DNA of 11,702 nucleotides, taken from contig JAOACN010000118.1 of the NCBI GenBank assembly GCA_026417815.1, positions 1 through 11,702 of the forward strand, written 5' to 3'. Below, in pieces: positions 1-5,647 of the stretch (within the stretch, counting starts at the first letter, position 1; each line of letters opens with the position of its first letter). The DNA comes from Chloroflexaceae bacterium. Its GTDB lineage: Bacteria; Chloroflexota; Chloroflexia; Chloroflexales; Chloroflexaceae. The notes under the pieces were generated by a model. It was not told the origin of the DNA and did no database searches. It saw only the letters and a list, made by a program, of their open reading frames with translations. Both the position numbers and the translations under genes were made by a program.

Positions 1-19
1 AGATGTGTATAAGAGACAG
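1..19 (+). other. Tn5/Nextera mosaic-end adapter (artefact)
   Basis: The first 19 bases, AGATGTGTATAAGAGACAG, are identical to the Tn5 mosaic end used in transposase-based library preparation. The sequence fuses directly to the interior of secY. Read in frame it gives an N-terminus beginning MCIRDR, and in another frame MYKRQ; both are typical adapter-derived false protein starts. It is residual sequencing adapter at a contig end, not a natural transposon end. Confidence 0.97.
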
Positions 20-548
20 GGTCAACATGGCGGGCATGATCCCGCTCATCTTTGCCCAGAGCATTATCATCTTCCCCGGCGTGGTGGCCTCCTGGTTCTA
101 CCGCCCCGGCGCCCCCGGCTTTGGGAACGCGGTGGCCGGCTTCTTCTACAATACGTTCAATCCAACCGGTCAGGGCGGCGGGATCGTCTACATCACCCTG
201 CTGTTCTTGCTGACCGTCGGCTTTACCTATTTTTACACCCTGGTCCTGTTCCAGCAGCAGGACATCCCGGAGACCCTGCAGCGCAACGGGGGCTTCATTC
301 CGGGCATCCGCCCCGGCAAGAACACCGAGCAGTACCTGATGCGGGTGCTGAACCGCATTACCCTCGCCGGGGCGCTCTTTCTGGGGGTGATTGCGGTGCT
401 GCCCTTCATTACCCAATCAATCACCGGGCTGCAGATCGGCCTGGGAAGCACCGCGCTGCTGATCGTCGTGGGCGTTGCAGTTGATACGATGCGCCAGCTC
501 GAGGCGCAACTGGTGATGCGCGATTACGAAGGCTTTCTCAGCCGCTGA
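20..548 (+). CDS. secY: Preprotein translocase subunit SecY, C-terminal part (5' truncated)
   Basis: This is the C-terminal ~175 residues of SecY, the channel-forming inner-membrane subunit of the SecYEG translocon. The first full genomic codon is GTC at 21. The match begins at the segment VNMAGMIPLIFAQS, which is characteristic of the SecY half containing TM7. Further hydrophobic segments follow (IVYITLLFLLTVGFTYFYTL; ITLAGALFLGVIAVLPFI; the TM10 region STALLIVVGVAVDTMRQ), then the usual short cytoplasmic tail ending DYEGFLSR. The upstream part, more than half of a normal ~430-residue SecY, is missing because the contig starts here. The apparent ATG at 3 belongs to the adapter and must not be used as a start. 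adk follows after 156 bp, the order expected in the spc operon. Confidence 0.95.
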
Positions 549-592
549 CGCGGGCCGCCACACAGACGGCGCGTTTGTGGTATCATCCCAGC

Positions 593-674
593 GTAGCGTG
601 GCTCGTGGGCGATCCACGCTACCTGGCTTCGCTCCACTGGTCGATATCCGTTCGCATGCCGGCATGCAGCGAAG
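593..674 (+). promoter_or_regulatory. Paired hairpins in the secY-adk spacer
   Basis: The 156-bp spacer holds two strong inverted repeats. The first is GTAGCGTGG (593-601) with CCACGCTAC (614-622), a perfect 9-bp stem around 12 nt. The second is CTTCGCT (627-633) with AGCGAAG (668-674), which encloses the perfect palindrome GCATGCCGGCATGC (654-667). No T-tract follows either, so a classical terminator is unlikely. They may be a structured adk leader, an mRNA-processing site or a repeat remnant. A weak TATCAT at 581-586 has no good -35 partner. Confidence 0.5.
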
Positions 675-704
675 CGTGCAGGGCAAGGTGAAGAGGGCGC
701 CGCT

Positions 705-1385
705 ATGACCATCAACGTGATACTGCTGGGGCCCCCAGGGGCAGGGAAGGGTACACAGGCGAAGACGCTTGCCGAGCGCACGGGGCTGACCCACGTTGCC
801 AGCGGCGACCTCTTTCGAGCGGCGCTGCGCGAAGGCACCGAACTTGGTATGCTCGCCAAGTCGTATATGGACCGGGGGGAACTGGTGCCGGACGAGGTGG
901 TCATCCGCATGATTCTCGAGCGTGTGGCCCAGCCGGATTGCGCCACAGGGGTGATCTTTGATGGCTTCCCCCGCACAAAGGAGCAGGCCGTGGCCCTCCA
1001 GGAATCGCTGGCGGGGCAGAACGGCAAGATCGATGCCGTGCTCTACCTGCGTGTGCCCAACGATGTGCTGCTGCGACGGATCGCCGGGCGGCAAACTTGC
1101 AAAGTTTGCGGCGCCACGTATAATATATACTATTTCCCGTCCCACAGGCCGGGAATTTGTGATGCATGCGGCGGTAAACTCTACCAGCGGAGCGATGACT
1201 CGCTGGAAACCGCCCAGCATCGCCTGGACGTGTACTTCGCGCAGACCATGCCGTTGATTGAGCACTATCAACAGCAGGGGCTGCTGCACGAGATAGACGG
1301 ACAGCAGGATATTGCATGGGTTACCGATGCGATGCTGAAGGCTCTGGGGCCCTTCCTGGAGCCATCGGCACAGCCGAAGGAGTGA
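705..1385 (+). CDS. adk: Adenylate kinase, cysteine (zinc-type) LID
   Basis: Adenylate kinase interconverts ATP + AMP and 2 ADP in the cytoplasm. The P-loop GPPGAGKGT is at residues 9-17, the AMP-binding region (SGDLFR) near 33-38 and DGFPRT at 86-91. The LID domain (about 125-160) carries C132-x2-C135-x16-C152-x2-C155, the four-cysteine zinc-binding arrangement seen in many Gram-positive and other adenylate kinases. At 226 residues it is about 10 longer than typical, through a polar C-terminal tail. The ATG at 705 is preceded by GAGGG at 693-697. It sits between secY and infA as in many spc operons, but without the methionine aminopeptidase gene often found here. The LID region contains an AT-rich island with a possible internal promoter. 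Confidence 0.97.
   Translation: MTINVILLGPPGAGKGTQAKTLAERTGLTHVASGDLFRAALREGTELGMLAKSYMDRGELVPDEVVIRMILERVAQPDCATGVIFDGFPRTKEQAVALQESLAGQNGKIDAVLYLRVPNDVLLRRIAGRQTCKVCGATYNIYYFPSHRPGICDACGGKLYQRSDDSLETAQHRLDVYFAQTMPLIEHYQQQGLLHEIDGQQDIAWVTDAMLKALGPFLEPSAQPKE
1091..1124 (+). promoter_or_regulatory. Possible internal promoter with palindromic operator inside adk
   Basis: GCAAACTTGCAAAGTTTGC (1091-1109) is a perfect 8-bp inverted repeat with a 3-bp centre. Within it TTGCAA (1097-1102) could act as a -35, with TATAAT (1119-1124) at a 16-bp spacing. The stretch is strikingly AT-rich for this gene and uses A/T-ending codons such as ATA, ACT and GTT. A promoter here would drive infA and the genes after it. 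It is sequence resemblance only; the LID coding sequence could produce it by chance. Confidence 0.35.
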
Positions 1386-1386
1386 T

Positions 1387-1608
1387 ATGTCGAAAAAGAA
1401 GGATGTGATCGAGATGGAGGGCACCATCACCGAGCCATTGCCCAATGCGATGTTTCGGGTTGAACTGGAAAATGGCCACGAGGTGCTGGCCCACATCTCA
1501 GGCAAGATGCGCATGAACTATATTCGTATTTTGAAGGGTGATCGGGTGCTGGTCGAACTTTCACCTTACGATCTAACCCGTGGGCGCATCACGTACCGGT
1601 ATAAATAA
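1387..1608 (+). CDS. infA: Translation initiation factor IF-1
   Basis: IF-1 binds the 30S A site and helps IF-2 and IF-3 select the initiator tRNA. The 73-residue protein has the full S1-like OB-fold of the family: KKDVIEMEGTITE at the start, the LENGHEVLAHISGKMRMNYIRI core and the ending DLTRGRITYRYK. The length is typical. The ATG lies one base after the adk stop, and its ribosome-binding site AAGGAG (1377-1382) is inside the end of adk, so translation of the two genes is probably coupled. Confidence 0.98.
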   Translation: MSKKKDVIEMEGTITEPLPNAMFRVELENGHEVLAHISGKMRMNYIRILKGDRVLVELSPYDLTRGRITYRYK

Positions 1609-1683
1609 CTTCTTTATCGCGAGGGACGGCAGGCGAAGCGCAGATTGTTTCGGCGGCAGATATGTCGCCGCGGGGAGGCTGTG

Positions 1684-1800
1684 GTGAAAGTACGAGCGTC
1701 AGTCAAGCCCCGCTGCGAGTATTGCAAGGTGATTAAACGCAAGGGTGTGATCCGCGTGATCTGCTCGCGCACACCGAAGCATAAGCAGCGCCAGGGGTAA
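1684..1800 (+). CDS. rpmJ: 50S ribosomal protein L36 (zinc-binding type)
   Basis: This 38-residue gene begins with GTG and reads MKVRASVKPRCEYCKVIKRK, continuing GVIRVICSRTPKHKQRQG. It is nearly identical in pattern to bacterial L36, a small zinc-ribbon protein of the large subunit. The zinc ligands are C11, C14, C27 and H33, so this is the zinc-containing form. GGAGG at 1674-1678 leaves 5 nt before the GTG at 1684 but only 2 nt before another GTG at 1681, which favours 1684. It sits between infA and rpsM, its standard place. Confidence 0.97.
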   Translation: MKVRASVKPRCEYCKVIKRKGVIRVICSRTPKHKQRQG

Positions 1801-1856
1801 GGTTCGGATCGTCTGGCGGCAAGGGCCGCGAGCAGGTTAGAGTTACGAGGAAGTGC

Positions 1857-2237
1857 ATGGCACGTATCGCCGGGGTTGATATTCCCCGCAACAAGAAGGT
1901 CGGGATCGCCATTACCTATATCTATGGGATCGGTCGCTCGAATGGGGCCGAGGTGTTGCGGAAGGCCCAGGTCAATCCCGACTCCCGGGTGCGCGATCTG
2001 ACCGAAGAGGAGGTCGCCCGCATCCGCGAGGTGGTTGATCGCGAGTACCGCGTCGAGGGCGATCTGCGCCGCGAGGTGCAGTTGAACATCAAGCGGCTGA
2101 TGGACATCGGGTGCTACCGTGGCCTGCGCCACCGGCGCGGTATGCCCGTGCGCGGCCAGCGCACCCGCACCAATGCACGGACCCGGCGTGGCCGGCGCGG
2201 CCAGGCAATCGGGATCAAGAAGAAGACCAGGAAGTAG
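1857..2237 (+). CDS. rpsM: 30S ribosomal protein S13
   Basis: S13 sits in the head of the small subunit and contacts the P-site tRNA and the B1 bridges to the 50S subunit. The 126-residue protein opens MARIAGVDIPRNKKVGIAITYIYGIG, contains the helix-two-turn-helix region (about 15-60) and YRVEGDLRREVQLNIKRLMDIGCYRG. It ends in the basic tail HRRGMPVRGQRTRTNARTRR followed by KKTRK. Length and motifs are normal. GAGGAAG at 1847-1853 provides a ribosome-binding site just before the ATG. It precedes rpsK as in alpha operons generally. Confidence 0.98.
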   Translation: MARIAGVDIPRNKKVGIAITYIYGIGRSNGAEVLRKAQVNPDSRVRDLTEEEVARIREVVDREYRVEGDLRREVQLNIKRLMDIGCYRGLRHRRGMPVRGQRTRTNARTRRGRRGQAIGIKKKTRK

Positions 2238-2273
2238 GCGTAGCCACCGGTACGGCTGCCCCTGGCCGCCGGG

Positions 2274-2295
2274 CGCGAGCGTTCCCGCGCTCGCG
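2274..2295. terminator. Strong hairpin after rpsM, no T-tract
   Basis: CGCGAGCG (2274-2281) and CGCTCGCG (2288-2295) form a perfect 8-bp GC stem with a 6-nt loop in the 148-bp rpsM-rpsK spacer. There is no U-run after it, so it may be an attenuator, an mRNA-stability element or a transcript boundary rather than an efficient intrinsic terminator. Confidence 0.4.
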
Positions 2296-2385
2296 TGTCG
2301 TTTCTCGCACTGGCTGGTAGCAACCACGCGCACAGGTGGGCGAGGCGTTGCCTGCCTGTGCCAACTGTGTGTCAAGGAGCATAGC

Positions 2386-2802
2386 ATGCCCCCAAAGGGA
2401 CAGAAAGCAGGCGCCGCGGCCAGTCGGCAGCGCGGTAAGCGCCGTGAGCGCAAGAATGTGCCGCGTGGCCAGGCCCATATTCTGAGCAGCTTTAATAATA
2501 CGATCGTGACGATTACCGACCCGCAGGGCGCGGTGATCTGCTGGGCCAGCGCCGGCCAGAGCGGCTTCAAAGGCTCGCGAAAGAGCACCCCGTATGCCGC
2601 GCAGGTCACGGCCGACGCGGCGGCCCGCAAGGCAATGGAAAATGGGATGCGCTCGCTCGAGGTCTTCGTCAAAGGACCTGGTTCGGGCCGTGAGGCGGCG
2701 ATTCGCTCCCTGCAAGCCGCCGGTTTGCAGGTGACGGCGATTACCGATGTGACACCCATCCCCCATAACGGATGCCGCCCGCCCAAGCGTCGCCGTGTTT
2801 AG
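2386..2802 (+). CDS. rpsK: 30S ribosomal protein S11
   Basis: S11 lies on the platform of the small subunit near the E site. The protein is 138 residues, beginning MPPKGQKAGAAASRQRGKRR, with the family signatures HILSSFNNTIVTITDPQGA, SAGQSGFKGSRKSTPYAAQ, VKGPGSGREAAIRSL and the C-terminal DVTPIPHNGCRPPKRRRV. The open frame extends far upstream, but the ATG at 2386 is chosen because AAGGAG (2374-2379) lies 6 nt before it and the protein then starts like other S11 proteins. Confidence 0.98.
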   Translation: MPPKGQKAGAAASRQRGKRRERKNVPRGQAHILSSFNNTIVTITDPQGAVICWASAGQSGFKGSRKSTPYAAQVTADAAARKAMENGMRSLEVFVKGPGSGREAAIRSLQAAGLQVTAITDVTPIPHNGCRPPKRRRV

Positions 2803-2803
2803 C

Positions 2804-2895
2804 GCCTGTCCGCTCGGGCGGGAGCGCGGGGAAAGGTGGTTTCCCCACCTCCTCCAATCGGCGGTCGGACCCTTGACGAAGGTGTCTGGACAGGC
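2804..2895. repeat. Palindromic intergenic repeat after rpsK (family R1)
   Basis: The outer arms GCCTGTCC (2804-2811) and GGACAGGC (2888-2895) are perfect inverted copies 76 bp apart, starting just past the rpsK stop. Inside, GGGGAAA (2828-2834) and TTTCCCC (2840-2846) form a 7-bp hairpin. The core GGCGGGAGCGCGGGGAA and the tail GGACAGGCTCG recur, with changes, near 7181-7240, and the core alone at 3801, 5194-5209 and 11568-11582. It is a REP-like repeat; it could also stop or stabilise the rpsK transcript. Confidence 0.65.
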
Positions 2896-3149
2896 TCGTA
2901 ACAGGGCGGGTGAGGCGCCCGGCGGCTGCGCTGGTGCGATACGATGACCGTAGATGGTACCGCGGGGTGAGGGCGCATCCCGGGCGTGTCACGTGGACGG
3001 GTTATGGGTCCGTCTTGCCACACCGTACTGCGCTGGCGCCCTGGCGCCCCCTACGGTGGTAGAGCGCCCATCATATCGCGTGTTGTGATCAGGCGGGTCT
3101 CCGGTCAGCATGCCGGAGCAATCCGCGCTATGGGAGGCATAGAGAGCAT
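2896..3149. other. rpsK-rpsD spacer, possible S4 leader
   Basis: This 254-bp stretch has no credible gene. It contains tandem GGCGCC units near 3040 and a 6-bp hairpin CTCCGG (3099-3104) with CCGGAG (3113-3118) shortly before the rpsD ribosome-binding region. Because S4 represses its own operon through mRNA structure in several bacteria, a leader here is conceivable, but I see no recognisable match to the known S4-binding pseudoknot. Confidence 0.25.
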
Positions 3150-3770
3150 ATGGCGCGTTATACGGGCCCCGTTGGCAAAGTGAGCCGGCGCCTTGGCATT
3201 GGCATCACTGAGAAGGGCCAACGCATCCTGGCCAAGCGACCCTTCCCGCCCGGACAGCACGGTCCGGCGGCAAAGCGGCGCCAGGTTTCCGATTACGGCC
3301 TGCAGTTGCAGGAAAAGCAGAAGGCGAAGTACATGTACGGGGTGCTCGAACGGCAGTTTCGCCGGACCTTCGAGCAGGCCGCGCGCCGCAGCGGGGTGAC
3401 CGGTGAGTATTTGCTGAGTCTCCTGGAGCGACGCCTTGACAACGTGGTCTACCGGCTGGGCTTTGCCACTACCCGGGCCCAGGCCCGGCAACTGGTGAAC
3501 CACGGCCATATTGTGGTTGATGGCCGGAAGACGAATATCCCCTCGTTTACCGTCAAGGTTGGTCAGGTTATCGCCGTGCGACCGGAGAGCCGCCGCCGCA
3601 CCTACTTCAAGAATCTGGTGGATAGCGGCGCGCTGAACAAACATCGCGCCCCCGACTGGCTGCATCTTGATGCAGCGAACCTCTCCGGCAAGGTGGTGGC
3701 CCTGCCCCGCCGTGAAGATGCCGAGGCCGGCATTAATGAACAGTTGATTGTTGAGTTCTACAGTCGTTAG
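3150..3770 (+). CDS. rpsD: 30S ribosomal protein S4 (no zinc motif)
   Basis: S4 is a primary 16S rRNA-binding protein that nucleates 30S assembly and helps control decoding accuracy. The 206-residue protein has the conserved opening MARYTGPVGKVSRRLGI, RPFPPGQHG near 31-39 and the RNA-binding S4 domain at about 93-155 (RLDNVVYRLGFATTRAQARQ, then LVNHGHIVVDG). It ends with the normal INEQLIVEFYSR. The N-terminal zinc-finger cysteines found in some S4 proteins are absent, in contrast with the zinc forms of L36 and L32 in this window. A GGGAGG at 3132-3137 lies 12 nt from the ATG, a long spacing. It is placed between rpsK and rpoA as in the alpha operon. Confidence 0.98.
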   Translation: MARYTGPVGKVSRRLGIGITEKGQRILAKRPFPPGQHGPAAKRRQVSDYGLQLQEKQKAKYMYGVLERQFRRTFEQAARRSGVTGEYLLSLLERRLDNVVYRLGFATTRAQARQLVNHGHIVVDGRKTNIPSFTVKVGQVIAVRPESRRRTYFKNLVDSGALNKHRAPDWLHLDAANLSGKVVALPRREDAEAGINEQLIVEFYSR

Positions 3771-3797
3771 CCATGGTTTACACCTGCGTTCCCGTTG

Positions 3798-3826
3798 GGA
3801 GGGGCGCGGGGAGGCCCCGGCTCCCC
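3798..3826. repeat. R1-type hairpin repeat downstream of rpsD
   Basis: GGGGAG (3808-3813) and CTCCCC (3821-3826) form a 6-bp stem with a 7-nt loop, preceded by GGAGGGGCGC. This matches the core of the repeats at 2804-2895, 5190-5222 and 7181-7207, with compensating A-to-G style changes that keep the stem. Confidence 0.55.
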
Positions 3827-3925
3827 GCAACCGCCTTCTTGTTCGCCCGCGAAGGGCGCCCTCAGGGCGTGTCCGCCCCGAAGGGTAGAACAACCGGATC
3901 GCAGAGGGGCCAGCCCTCCGCGAAC

Positions 3926-4037
3926 GTACGTGTTCACACTTCTCCTGGGAGCGAGGGCATCTTGCCCTCGAATCCTGACGAGGGCGGGACGCCCTCGCTC
4001 CCTGGTCTGCGGGATTACCCCAACCCTGAACACGTAC
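3926..4037. mobile_element. 112-bp MITE-like palindromic element, copy A
   Basis: The ends are the perfect inverted repeat GTACGTGTTC (3926-3935) and GAACACGTAC (4028-4037). The 8-bp sequence CCGCGAAC occurs immediately before (3918-3925) and after (4038-4045), a perfect target-site duplication candidate. The centre folds into two hairpins with the same 7-bp stem: CGAGGGC/GCCCTCG at 3952-3970 and 3979-3997. They are enclosed by GGGAG (3947-3951) and CTCCC (3998-4002). A second copy of the same length, 104/112 identical, is at 11583-11694. It encodes no protein, so movement would need a transposase from elsewhere. It lies in the 415-bp rpsD-rpoA spacer. The parent family is unknown. Confidence 0.85.
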
Positions 4038-4185
4038 CCGCGAACGTGGACCCAACGGGCCGCGCAGGGAAACGATGACGTATGCATGCGGCCGGGCACG
4101 GGTATCGGGCGACACGACGCACCTATGCGCCAATGTCCCCCCGTCCGGCTGGCTGCTGTGTTGGATACAGGTAAGGAGGCGTGCC

Positions 4186-5136
4186 ATGCTGGACATCGCC
4201 ATGCCCAAAATAGAGGTGGTGGAGTCCGCAGACAATTATGGGCGCTTCAAGATCGAGCCGCTCGACCCCGGATACGGGCACACGCTGGGCAATGCGCTGC
4301 GGCGCGTGTTACTTTCGGCCATTCCGGGATCGGCGATCACCAAGATCAGAATTGATGGTGCGTTTCACGACTTTGCCACTATTAAAGGCATGCGTGAAGA
4401 TGTTACTGAGCTGGTGCTGAACATTAAAGGGGTACGGGTACGTTCCACCGCGACCGAGCCAGTTACCGCCGTGCTGAGTAAACGCGGCCCCGGACTGGTG
4501 ACCGCGGCGGACATCGATCTGCCCCCGGAATGTGAGGTGGTGAACCCGCGCCATTACCTCTGCACCCTCGACACCGACGATGCACGGCTCGAGCTTGAAT
4601 TGACCATCGAACGGGGACGCGGGTACCTCGCGGCCGATGAGCGCCCGATGCTGCCCCTGGGCGAGATCCCCGTGGATGCCATGTTTACCCCCGTGCCCCG
4701 GGTGAACTATCTGGTCGAGAATACCCGCATCGGCCAGGCGACGGACTTCGATCGCCTGCTGATCGAGGTCTGGACCGATGGAACCTTGAAACCGGGGGAC
4801 GCCCTGGGCCAGGCCGCGCAGGTGCTGGTGCAGTACAGCCAGACGATTGCCGACTTCAATCGCCTGGCCGTTGAACCTGAGGCGCCTCCCGCGCCGAATG
4901 GGTTGACCATCCCGGCCGATGTGTACGATACGCCGATCGAAGAACTGGATCTCTCGACGCGCACCTACAACTGCCTGAAGCGCGCGGATATTACCCGCGT
5001 CGGCCAGGTGCTGCAGATGGACGAAAAGGCCCTGCTCTCCGTGCGCAACCTGGGACAGAAGTCCATGGAGGAGATCCGTGATAAGCTGAACGAGCGTGGT
5101 TTCATCCCACGCCCGACGATCGTCGCCGGTGAGTGA
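4186..5136 (+). CDS. rpoA: DNA-directed RNA polymerase alpha subunit
   Basis: Alpha dimerises to start assembly of RNA polymerase, and its C-terminal domain contacts promoter UP elements and activators. The 316-residue protein has the N-terminal dimerisation domain (about 1-230) with GRFKIEPLDPGYGHTLGNAL and RRVLLSAIPGSAIT. After a proline-rich linker (EPEAPPAPNG) comes the C-terminal domain (about 245-310) with TRTYNCLKRADI and NLGQKSMEEIRDKL. R259 and N262 correspond to the DNA-contacting arginine and asparagine of E. coli alpha. The open frame extends upstream, but the ATG at 4186 has an excellent AAGGAGG (4173-4179) 6 nt before it. The preceding spacer carries the mobile element copy A. 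Confidence 0.98.
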   Translation: MLDIAMPKIEVVESADNYGRFKIEPLDPGYGHTLGNALRRVLLSAIPGSAITKIRIDGAFHDFATIKGMREDVTELVLNIKGVRVRSTATEPVTAVLSKRGPGLVTAADIDLPPECEVVNPRHYLCTLDTDDARLELELTIERGRGYLAADERPMLPLGEIPVDAMFTPVPRVNYLVENTRIGQATDFDRLLIEVWTDGTLKPGDALGQAAQVLVQYSQTIADFNRLAVEPEAPPAPNGLTIPADVYDTPIEELDLSTRTYNCLKRADITRVGQVLQMDEKALLSVRNLGQKSMEEIRDKLNERGFIPRPTIVAGE

Positions 5137-5150
5137 GGTTCCCTCCCACA

Positions 5151-5224
5151 GGCAGGGGCGCGGGGCGCCGCGAGTTCCGCCCCGGACCGGCGGGCAGGGG
5201 CGCGGGGAAGCCTGGTTTCCCCAC
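5151..5224. repeat. Tandem R1-type hairpin repeats between rpoA and rplQ
   Basis: Two units begin with the same GGCAGGGGCGCGGGG at 5151 and, one base off, at 5193. The first folds as GGGGCG (5162-5167) with CGCCCC (5178-5183). The second folds as GGGGAA (5204-5209) with TTCCCC (5217-5222) and matches the units near 2828 and 7189. They fill most of the 160-bp spacer. Confidence 0.6.
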
Positions 5225-5296
5225 TCATCCCTGACCGGCCTTGTTCACGCCAGTGAGCGGCTTCGCTGACATGGACACCTAAAGTGAGGATATAGA

Positions 5297-5647
5297 ATGC
5301 GACACCGACATGCTGGTAAGTTGCTGGGGCGCTCGTATGAGCACCGTAAGGCGCTGTACCGCAACTTGATGATTGCGCTGATCGAGCATCGTAAGATCAC
5401 GACGACCGTGGCCAAGGCCAGGGCGGTGCAGCCAGAGATGGAGCGGCTGATTACAATCGCCCGCGAGGATACGCCGCACGCCCGGCGGATGGCCCTCTCG
5501 AAGCTGGCCAGTAAAGATGCCATGCGCAAACTCTTCACCTTCGCGCCGCAGGACTACGGTGGCCGCAATGGTGGCTATACCCGCATTACGAGACTCGGTC
5601 CGCGCCGAGGCGACGGCGCCGAGATGGCGATTATTGAACTGGTCTAG
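5297..5647 (+). CDS. rplQ: 50S ribosomal protein L17
   Basis: L17 is a large-subunit protein near the exit-tunnel side. The 116-residue sequence shows the family opening MRHRHAGKLLGRSYEHRKAL, the conserved NLMIALIEHRKITTTVAKAR, and the C-terminal pattern GGRNGGYTRITRLGPRRGD followed by GAEMAIIELV. The length is typical. GTGAGGA before the ATG is the ribosome-binding site. Its TAG stop shares its final G with the GTG start of truA, so the two are probably translationally coupled. Confidence 0.98.
   Translation: MRHRHAGKLLGRSYEHRKALYRNLMIALIEHRKITTTVAKARAVQPEMERLITIAREDTPHARRMALSKLASKDAMRKLFTFAPQDYGGRNGGYTRITRLGPRRGDGAEMAIIELV

Noticed and set aside
1..19. Natural Tn5 or other transposon end
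   Set aside because: An exact 19-bp mosaic end at base 1 of a sequence with no adjoining transposon genes is library adapter.
417..1514. Long minus-strand open frame (365 codons) opposite adk and infA
   Set aside because: It is antisense to two certain genes, low in recognisable motifs and rich in H/P/R residues, typical of a GC-rich shadow frame.
2119..2385. N-terminal extension of rpsK overlapping rpsM
   Set aside because: It overlaps rpsM in another frame; AAGGAG and the conserved S11 start support 2386.
1614..2786. Minus-strand open frame of 390 codons opposite rpmJ, rpsM and rpsK
   Set aside because: Fully antisense to three ribosomal-protein genes with clear family motifs; no independent family resemblance.
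3918..4045. CRISPR array or tRNA-like gene in the repeat region
   Set aside because: There is one palindromic unit here, not regularly spaced repeats, and the fold has no anticodon arm or tRNA consensus boxes; the duplicated flanks point to a mobile element.
3773..4078. Plus-strand open frames in the rpsD-rpoA spacer
   Set aside because: They translate the R1 repeat and the 112-bp mobile element; similar peptides arise from the copy at 11583-11694, so they are repeat-derived, not genes.
4075..4185. N-terminal extension of rpoA to the ATG at 4075
   Set aside because: The ATG at 4186 has AAGGAGG at ideal spacing and gives the normal alpha N-terminus; the extension is spacer sequence.
3105..4235. 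Minus-strand open frame of 376 codons across rpsD and the following spacer
   Set aside because: Its composition follows the complement of rpsD and then of the palindromic repeats; no domain is recognisable.
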